Positions 55,991 to 64,000 of a DNA stretch of 64,000 nt are shown here, piece by piece. Both the position numbers and the translations under genes were made by a program. Source of the DNA: Gambelia wislizenii (lineage: Eukaryota; Chordata; Lepidosauria; Squamata; Crotaphytidae); assembly GCA_030847615.1 (NCBI GenBank), contig JAUMIR010000004.1, positions 221,391,001 to 221,455,000 of the forward strand, written 5' to 3'. Positions within the stretch are counted from its first letter, which is position 1; the number at the start of each line of letters is the position of its first letter. The notes under the pieces were generated by a model. It did no database searches. It was not told the origin of the DNA and saw only the letters and a list, made by a program, of their open reading frames with translations.

Positions 55991-57073
55991 TTAACTGTTC
56001 AATGTTAACTGTTCAATGGATTTGTAATTGGTTGACCGGCCGAACCCAAAGGGTGCTCAGCAGTGGCTCCTCTTCGTCTTGGAAAGATGTGACCAGTGGG
56101 GTGCCACAGGGTTCTGTCCTGGGCCCAGTGCTATTCAACATCTTTATCAATGACTTAGATGAGGGAATTAGGGGCATACTTATCAAATTTGCAGATGACA
56201 CCAAATTGGGAGGAGTAGCTAATACCCTAGAGGACAGGATCAAAATTCAGAATGACCTGGATAGACTGGAGAGCTGGGCCAAAGCTAACAAAATGAAATT
56301 CAATACGGAGAAATGTAAAGTACTGCATTTAGGGCGGAAAAATGAAATGCATAAATATAGGATGGGAGAGACCTGGCTGAATGAGACTACGTGCGAAAGG
56401 GACCTAGGAGTCCTAGTAGACCACAAGTTGAACATGAGCCAACAGTGTGATGCGGCAGCTAAAAAGGCCAATGCAATTTTGGGCTGTATCAATAGAAGTA
56501 TAGTGTCTAGATCAAGGGAAGTAATAGTGCCACTCTATTCTGCCTTGGTCAGACCTCACTTAGAATACTGTGTCCAGTTCTGGGCACCACAATTCAGAAA
56601 GGATATTGACAAATTGGAGCGTGTCCAGAGAAGGGCAACTAAAATGGTGAAAGGTCTGGAAACAATGCCTTATGAGGAGAGACTTAGGGAGCTGGGTATG
56701 TTTAGCCTGGAAAAAAGACGGTTTAGAGGCGACATGATAGCCCTGTTTAAGTATTTGAAGGGATGTCACACTGAGGATGGAGCAGGCTTGTTTTCTGCTG
56801 CTCCAGAGACTGGAACACGGAGCAATGGGTGCAAGCTCCAGGAACAGAGATTCCACCTCAACATGAGGAGGAACTTTTTGACAGTCAGAGCTGTTCGGCA
56901 GTGGAACACACTCCCTCGGAGCGTGGTGGGGTCTCCTTCCTTGGAGGTCTTTAAACAGAGGCTGGATGGCCATCTGTCGGGGATGCTTTGATTGTGATTT
57001 CCTGCGTGGCAGGGGGGTTGGACTGGATGGCCCTCGTGGTCTCTTCCAACTCTGCAATTCTATGATTCTATGA
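55991..57073 (+). mobile_element. CR1 retrotransposon, 5'-truncated, young copy
   Basis: Nearly the same as the 3' ~1,070 bases of 31119-32459. The 5' junction carries a perfect 14-bp tandem duplication (ttaactgttcaatg at 55991-56004 and 56005-56018). It ends in two ATTCTATGA-type units. Confidence 0.95.
56002..56991 (+). pseudogene. CR1 reverse transcriptase C-terminal half, uninterrupted
   Basis: An open frame of about 329 codons including GVPQGSVLGPVLFNIF and FADDTKLGG, ending SGML. It differs from the 31125-32369 copy at about two residues (ERVQ for ECVQ, HTEDG for HAEDG). It lacks the endonuclease, the first RT motifs and any start of its own. Confidence 0.92.
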
Positions 57074-57544
57074 AATATTATTTTTGCAGGCTTTCATAAA
57101 CTTTTTCATTTTATGTTACTCATTTTTAAAGCATCTGAGGTCTTCTGAGTTTTGTAATGCTTTTGTGTATTATTTTATATTTTGCATTTCAATGGGGTGC
57201 ACTTCAAACAATGTAAATCACTACAAAAATACAATGTATTGAAGGGCAAAGAAGTCTTGACTCTACAAATTGGTGTACCATCCACATTTATGACCAAAAT
57301 CCCATTGCTAGTCCCATCTAGGACAGACCCATTGAATCAATTGCTGAATGGCAACACAACATATTATGTACATTTCAGTGAATTCATGGTCTACCCTACT
57401 TGGGACTAGAGACTTTTTCATATCGGGCTTTTATAATGGAATAGAGTTGTATAGCATCAGCAAGGGGGAAGGTGGATTTTTTTTATCCCACTGTTATCGC
57501 ATACCCTTCTACATTTCACAGATGAAAACTGAGAAAAGTGTGGC

Positions 57545-57865
57545 CAAGGAGCATCAGATTGTGGTCAACTTGGCAAACTTTATTAATGAGGAAGAACACA
57601 TGAGCTAGGAGAACTGCAGCAGTTTGCTTTTGCCAAGCCTACTGGGAAAGGCAAAATTCCACCCCATCCTCTCTTCTCATCTCTGCCGAGTTAACTGAGT
57701 GCAAACTACTTTTTTTTTTTTTACTTTGAAGTCAGTTGCAGCAATTGAAATAAGCTGAGGATAAAGGGAGAAAGTGGGAAAAGGAGACAGAAACTTGGAC
57801 ATTTTAAAAGCAGCTGAAAAAGTGGGGAGACAGAAGGACTGTCGCTACCAAACTGTGGCAATCTT
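57545..57865. repeat. Old dispersed repeat, uninterrupted copy
   Basis: ttattaatgaggaagaacac...gagttaactgagtgcaaac...aaaagcagctgaaaaagtgg parallels 16505-17035 without the SINE. Confidence 0.6.
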
Positions 57866-58194
57866 GGAAGGTATCTTATTGCTGTTCTGTTTTTTTTTCT
57901 GTGCTAATTTCATTTTATTTGGAGGAGGGCAAAAAATTGGCACTCTTGATTATTGTACTATTCTCTTTCTTTTTCCTGGTGCCAAAGAGCCATTACACTT
58001 GTATCCTGATGCAGGTGGGTCCAGGCGGGTGTTTTCTGGGTGTGCCATGGGTATATTTTTCAAGGGAGTGGCCCATCCGTCCATTCTCACTGTATTTCCA
58101 GTGAGCTAGGTGGAAGGAAATCAGACTGGGGCCATAATGAAAGAAACCTTCACAGAAGACTTTCTTGATCTCACCATTTCTTTCTTGTACCAAG

Positions 58195-58523
58195 GACTTT
58201 TTTGGACGTCGATTTACCGCAGAAGAAGGCTCGTAACACTCGTGAGGCTGCTGTGCGGCAGGGGGCCTGTTTCATACAACACCATCCCCCTGCCGCGAGA
58301 GATCGGAGGCAGCTGCGGCATATTTGGCCATTTTTTACTCATGGAAGGTGCCCATGAATAAAAAATGGCCAAATATGGCACGGCTGCCTCCGATCTCTCC
58401 CGGAACTGAAACAGTTGATTTCGGCAGGGGGACAGCGTCGTACAAAACGGGGCCCCTGCCGCGCAGCAGCCTCGCAAGTGTTATGAGCCTTCTTCCGCAG
58501 TAAATAGATGTCTGAAAAAGTCC
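58195..58523. mobile_element. MITE, GGACTTTTTNNGAC foldback form (329 bp)
   Basis: Starts GGACTTTTTTGGACG and ends GATGTCTGAAAAAGTCC, with CAA at 58192-58194 and 58524-58526. The arms pair through gatttaccgcagaagaagg / cttcttccgcagtaaat to a central loop with ttactcatggaaggtgccc. Confidence 0.9.
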
Positions 58524-58646
58524 CAAGATAATTTTGTCTCCCAGAGCTTGTGCTCTCTGTAATTGCAGCACAACAGCAAGGAATTCCGACCTTATGCAAT
58601 TTCCCCATTGCTGTGGGGTGGGGGCTGCTATTTCAAAACCCTAACC

Positions 58647-58976
58647 CAGTGTCTCTTAACCTTTTCTTTACCAGGGACCTCCTTTAAATATATTTTGTTG
58701 CCGTAGACTTAACTCAAGATTTAAAACCCTCAAGACTTAACTTGACTAATTATAATAACTGATAATAATAAAGATACAATTACACCATCCATTAAACCTT
58801 CCCCCCAGAGGCACCGGAGCAGGAGGGGAGACTTTTCTTCTGCTTCTTCCTGCAAGTTTCTCATTGCTGCTCCACTGTGGGAAGGCGGTGGGCTGAGCAG
58901 CCTTCATGCATTCCTGGACCTCTTTGAGGACATTGTGGCCTCCCGGGGTTCCACAGACCAAAGGTTAAGAACCATG
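58647..58976. mobile_element. hAT-like non-autonomous DNA transposon
   Basis: Starts CAGTGTCTCTTAACC and ends aaaggttaagaaccatgg. The interior (gaggcaccggagcaggagg, ttctgcttcttcctgcaag) matches 11328-11899 and 39114-39468. The 8-bp flanks match only partly. Confidence 0.78.
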
Positions 58977-59538
58977 GTCCTAATCTGCTTCTTTACTGCC
59001 AAGGAGACTATTTCATAACATCCTAACTGCACTTCACTTGTATTTCCTTGGTGTGCTCTCTTATTTATTTTTTCATTGATGGGGGAGTGCTATTGCACTA
59101 CAGAGAACAGTACTTTTGACTTTCTTGCCCCGTTCGAGGGTGCAAACTCATAGCTCTGAACTCGTGAAAGAGAAGTTTTAAAAACAGTTTTTTTTTTAAG
59201 AAGTCATGTCCCATGCATGCACATGACCCTATTTTCAGCATAGGGACTTTACCAACCAGGGATATGCCACAACTGTATGCTCACAACAGTGCCACAAAAA
59301 TATAAGAAATCAGCTGGCAATAATGAAGGGCTAAAGGGCTAAAGCCAAATATGGATGAAGATTGGAGAAATGTATGGGGAGGTACTGAGAAGGTCTTGGA
59401 CAGGCACCTCCAACAGCTCCCAGTGTGAGAAAGGTAAAGCAAGAGTGATCACTATAATTGCAGGGCCAAAACTAAAGTGCAAAAGTAAAATTACAATCCC
59501 AGTATCATAGCAATGGCATTAATCCTGTTTCTCTAGGG

Positions 59539-59888
59539 CAGAGGTAGGCAAAGTGCAGCCCATGGGCCACATGTAATGCTTGGGATCCCTAAGCACAGCC
59601 CCTGAAGCCACCATGAAGCCCCCAAGACATAAAATATTTTTTAAGGCCAACTTTTAGGTGGCTTTTTGGCCCACAAATGTGCCCAAACCACAGCAGTTTG
59701 CTTTCCCTGACCCTCCAATTCCCCCTAAACCTCTCAAAAACATGGAAGAAATTTTAAAGATAGGCCAAACTGGCAGTCAGGAGAGAAGCCCTGGGATTTT
59801 GGGCACAGAGAAATGCACCGATCTAGCCTCCGCAAAGGGCGCAGGGTAGAAAAATGCCCCCCATCTCCTGCACAGTTGCCCACCCCCA
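59539..59888. mobile_element. hAT-like element, CAGAGGTAGGCAAAGTG family
   Basis: Starts CAGAGGTAGGCAAAGTGCAGC and ends gcacagttgcccacccccac-like. The flanks ctctaggg and ctttagag match at 6 of 8 bases around a CTAGA-like core. No transposase. Confidence 0.65.
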
Positions 59889-59889
59889 C

Positions 59890-60499
59890 TTTAGAGGCTA
59901 GTGTGAAACAGTCCTACCAATTGGGTTTAGGCCCATGGTTTAACATCTGGATCTTGTTTACATGGCAAAATTTGCACAGCTAATTTTTTAAAAAACAAGA
60001 CAGCTATTTTTCTAATTTTATTAAAATCTCCATTATGTAAGTTACCTGCCTACAAAATACTGTATGTGTATGTTTCCTCTAAAGTTTCTATGTTAACTGT
60101 TACTTTTTCCAGTTAGTCAAGAATCTGCCTTCCCTTTCAGGACCTAAAATCATACAGCTTGCGAAGGGTCATTTTCAGGCACATCAGTCATTTTGATAAA
60201 CTGGACTTCCAGTAACTTCTAGGTGGGTTTTCAATATTTTGGGCCCTTTAACAGTGCCACTAGGACCAAAACACTGAAAAGGGGAATAACTGCACCTCCT
60301 GAAGGCTTCTAGAAGTGTGGCTCCCTCCTGTTTTGAAAATGATTTCTAAGATGCTTCAAGGGGCATCTGGCTAGTTGTGTGTGTGGGGGACAACGACTGA
60401 TGAACATACCAAAGCCTGCTTCTGGTTGTGTTTGGTCCATGGGCTGTAGGATTCCCGTCCCTAGATAATCCCATGATGTCCAGATGTATTAGCTGCATT
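59890..60499. other. Intergenic DNA, no feature recognised
   Basis: No element or exon supported. Confidence 0.35.
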
Positions 60500-60630
60500 C
60501 TCTATAGCCAACCTTTGCCAATCTGGAGCCCTCTAGATATGTTGGACTACAGGGCCCATTGCTGCATGTGTTGGGAGTTGCAATCCAATACGTATGGAGG
60601 TCTAAGAGCTGGAGAAGGCTGCTTTACATA
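60500..60630. repeat. Short foldback repeat of the gttggactacagggccc type
   Basis: ccctctagatatgttggactacagggc and gttgggagttgcaatccaatacg form diverged inverted halves. Confidence 0.45.
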
Positions 60631-61989
60631 TAATGTTGTAACTTACCAAAGCTATAGCTCATTGATGGGGTGCAAGATTTTCATACAGATGTGCATATAT
60701 TTGCATATAAATTTGGATGCAGCCTTGGTCAGTCTCTGTCATCTCTGGGGTAGAGCTGGGAAAGACCCCTGTCTGAAACCTTTAAGAGTCACTGCCAGTC
60801 AGTATAAAAGGTATTGGGTGAGATGGACCAATTCTCTTGACTTGGTATATTGCGATATGAAGAAGAGACTCTCAGGATATTTAAAAGCATGTTTTTCTAC
60901 CAAAAATTAGCCCTCCAAACCTTTTTAAAAAACATCCTGCAACTCAGTCTCTCCTTCACATTAGATTTTATTAGCTATTTCCAGTCCAGTATAATCTTCC
61001 TGTGTTCCTTCATAAAAGATGACAATAAATTAGTGCTTAGAAATGTTAGCGCTTAATCTTCAGAGGAACTTAATTCATTCATGCTAAAATGTTAAGCACA
61101 ATCTACAAAATTAATTGGTTACATTAATTGTTGACAAAATTGTTAATTGTGAAATTAAAAAACATTTAGGATTACCAAAAATGGCCGCCACCAAATTCAA
61201 CCCCCCTACTCAGTAACAAATTAAAATAATGTGAACTGTAATTGTTGCTCAGAAAAATTAACACCATTGGCACTTAACAATTAAAGTAACTAATTTGAAC
61301 TTCATTGTTGAAAATTTTAATGAATGAGGAGTAACAAATTAATTTTGTAACATATTAGTTCCAAGCTCTGCAATAAAATTAAATTTGTTCTAAATCTACA
61401 GCAAAACTAAAATGTTAATATTCACACAAAAGGAATAAGGTAAAGCTGTTGCACTGGGTGCGCTAAGCCTTTTCTTCTTACCTTAGATTTTGTCATCTGC
61501 AGAAACTCAAGATAAATAAGTTAAAACTTCAGCTAACACAAATAAGACAGATGTATAAAAAGAAGAGACAAGGAGTAAGTAAAACCAAGAAATATCTTTT
61601 TTTTTTTACATTATATTTGCATGACTGCAGATGAAGCATGAGAGTGGAATCAAACACAAATTTGCCCTGGTTTTGCTAATGAGTTACTGAGAAGAATGAA
61701 TTCTTTTCATTACTCTAGTTGATATTAAAGATAAATGTTGGAAACTCTGCTAATCTGGGTCAGATAATTCAGTACAAGAAGCCTTTACCAGACAGCCTTT
61801 GATTTCTTTGCACTTGAGTCTTGCATGTTTTCATAGTTAAAAGAGCAAAGAGACTTGTGACACATTAAAAACTAACCAATCTGTTATGCCAGAAGCTTTT
61901 GAGGACTAGCAAATGGTTGATTTGAGCCTGGGAATTGCTTTGCTCCTGATAGACAAAATGGGCTAACACAATTTAATTGATCTTTGTCT
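60631..61989. other. Intergenic AT-rich DNA with one old repeat fragment
   Basis: aaagagacttgtgacacatt...agaagcttttgaggactag at 61838-61910 belongs to the dispersed repeat also split by CR1 at 31119. The rest shows nothing recognisable. Confidence 0.4.
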
Positions 61990-62105
61990 ATAGAAGGAGA
62001 GGACAATTTGTTACCCTCCAGATATTGTTGGACTGCAGTTCCCATCTCCCCTTGCCATAGACTATGCTGACGGGAGTTGCAGTAAAACAGCCTCTGGATT
62101 GGTCC
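61990..62105. repeat. Short foldback repeat of the gactgcagttcccatc type
   Basis: ccctccagatattgttggac tgcagttcccatctcccc, then gacgggagttgcagtaaaacagcc. Confidence 0.5.
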
Positions 62106-62342
62106 ATCTCTGAGCTGTTGCATATATTAGAAGATTTTGGAGAGGCAGACTACTTGAAACATGCAAGCAAGCAAACAAACAAACAAGTAGAGATGCTTTA
62201 GGAAAAGGCTGGAAATGGGAATTCCAGTATGAACAGAATTGATCCACACCTCTTGTACAGATGTATAGATAGGATTGTAATTATCCCTTGGGCTTTCCAG
62301 TACTCTAATTTTTCCATACATTTTTAAAATCAATGTATAAAA

Positions 62343-62608
62343 GGCTTATTGCACACTTAATTAAAGAATCAGGGCAGTGGAAGGTTTTGCTTTCCATGCT
62401 GCCCTACTTCATGACGTCATCGTTCTGGTGTTCTGCCGTTCAGGTCCCATGGGAGACCGAGGTAAAACGGCTTCTAGCAAAAAGATGCAGTTTTACCTCA
62501 GTCCCCAACAGGACCGGAACAGAAGAACAATGACATCATGCAGTAAGGCAGCATGGAAGACGGAACCTTCCGGCTGCCCTGCTGCTTTAATTTGGTATGC
62601 AATAAGCC
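62343..62608. mobile_element. Foldback element GGCTTATTGCA...TGCAATAAGCC
   Basis: Arms pair along ~120 bases: aattaaagaatcagggcag / ctgccctgctgctttaatt, then ccatgctgccctacttcatg / catgcagtaaggcagcatgg, to the inner gaggtaaaac / gttttacctc. Flanking duplication is not clear. The ends differ from the other MITE families. Confidence 0.85.
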
Positions 62609-62609
62609 T

Positions 62610-64000
62610 GTAAATGAAAATGAAAATGAAATATGGAAATACATTTAAAATGGCATATTTTAGGAAAACACATTTAAAATGTATTTCTAAAGTGTACTTA
62701 TTGTGAAGAAGACATGTACATACTTAAAAACAAATTTTATACAGATTTTTCTAAAGATCACATATTAACACCCCTCAAGGCCTCTGCAGTGTGCTGAAGC
62801 AATCTTAGAAAGCACTGGGGTGTGCAATGATAATACTTTTGCTCCTTACTGTTAAGAGGGGTGGAGACAGACCAGTAGAAGGCTTGCTAGCACAATTTTT
62901 GTGCTAGGCAGTGCCACCTCCTTGTTGTAACTTCCATCCCATCTTCAATATTCTTCTGCTGTGTGACGTCTAATATGTGACAATGCCATTGGGAGACTTC
63001 TGTTGGTTTGTCCCTACTAGAGTAGACCCACAGAATCAATTTTTGAATGGTGAGTCAACACATAAGCCAATCCCATTGATTCAATGAGTCTACTCTAGTC
63101 AGAACTAACAATAGCATTTAAATGTTAGTGTGAAATCAGACCCTAGAAAACATGCATTGATACTCTGGGTAGTCTACAACAAACCTACACTAGACCAGGG
63201 TTAACTACATCTGGCTCCCAAGCCATTTTTGTAATCCCCACTGCCCTCATTTACCACTGCTATAATCACGTAACTGAGATTAGTGGTACTACCAAATATA
63301 AAACTGTGCTACAAAAAACCTTTTGAAACTTGATTGTTTTGCCTTCCCCTTTCCCCCCATTAAACCCTCTGTGAAGAAGGAGGTTGTCCCAGAGGAGTCA
63401 CTGACTCTAGGAAGGTAACCATCCGTGAACTAGATGAAGGAACTGTGGGGTCCAGTTAAGGATGTGAATTGTGACTCATACAATCCTATACAGCACTATG
63501 CCCATGCACTCAGATGTATAAATAATGTTGGGAGAATGCAGCTTCACACACTTCATATCTGTGCACAAATGTCAAAGCTGGGATGGAAAAAACTCTCATG
63601 GAGGCGTGTGTTAGATTCCTTGCTATAATATAGAAATAACAAGACTAATTTCTGCATAATTCGCGGAGACTCAGGAGTGGGAAATGAATGACATATAAAT
63701 AATATTTTATGATTATCCTGTTACCACACTGAAGCATCTCAGGGGTTCAGCATAAGCTAAGCCAAAGAGAAACATCTGTGAATCCACTGGCAACCCAGCA
63801 ACAGCAAATTGTGTTTCATACCCCTCTTATTCTACATTTTATATAGAAAAGTATCTAAAAGTGAGCATCTTTTTCATATTAAGATCACAGTGCAGGTTTT
63901 CTTTCTTTGAGAAAAATGCTTGCTAAAAATGTTTTGGTTTATGTAGAGGCACAAAGTGGTATTACCTTTGGGGCTGAGGGCTAAGAGGGCCTCCAGGCAA
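62610..64000. other. Intergenic DNA to the window edge, no feature recognised
   Basis: AT-rich sequence. A short repeated phrase (agtagacccacagaatcaat / attgattcaatgagtctact, about 63020-63095) forms a loose inverted pair. No exon supported. Confidence 0.35.

Overview
This window is from a vertebrate nuclear genome, and the repeat content points to a squamate reptile (lizard-type). The evidence is CR1 retrotransposons with the ATTCTATGA-type 3' tail, tRNA-derived SINEs with a Bov-B-like 3' end and (AACA)n tail, vertebrate-type L1 and L2 fragments, and dense families of small DNA transposons of Tigger/pogo, hAT and PIF/Harbinger type. I cannot name the species. Nothing bacterial, viral or plasmid-like is present.

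The only host gene I can support is EEF1E1 (AIMP3/p18), the GST-like auxiliary subunit of the multi-aminoacyl-tRNA-synthetase complex. It lies on the minus strand in four exons: exon 1 at 9879-9989 (ATG at 9989), exon 2 at 6173-6373, exon 3 at 1437-1532, and exon 4 at 646-783 with the stop at 646-648. All junctions have GT/AG signals and phase 0. The coding total is 181 codons against 174 in human, and most of the difference is a short insert near the N-terminus. A CpG-rich promoter region surrounds exon 1 (about 9790-10330). The 3' UTR runs towards, and perhaps past, position 1.

The remaining ~54 kb upstream of EEF1E1 looks like a gene-poor intergenic region built of layered repeats. Landmarks are: a GC-rich Tigger-like element at 12476-13021; a Tigger-like element nested in another at 14729-16074, whose inner copy carries eleven 64-bp GC-rich tandem units; CR1 copies, two of which (31119-32459 and 55991-57073) differ at only about six of ~1,070 shared bases; a 5'-truncated L1 at 35675-37699 with a 19-bp target duplication that overlaps the end of an older MITE; and a family of MITEs with termini GGACTTWTCAGAC / GTCTGAWAAAGTCC and 3-bp duplications (13158, 24316, 35337, 42269, 47680, 54390, 58195 and others). 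A Harbinger-like element at 52906-53507 carries a CCAAT box, a GC box, a YY1-like site and a splice donor in promoter order.

I found no convincing new multi-gene system. What is unusual is the transposon architecture: self-nesting, shared minisatellite modules, perfect or near-perfect foldbacks, and paralogous empty sites that allow insertion order to be read. Human comparisons, family names and superfamily assignments come from memory of those families; no search was run. Boundaries of old repeats are approximate.
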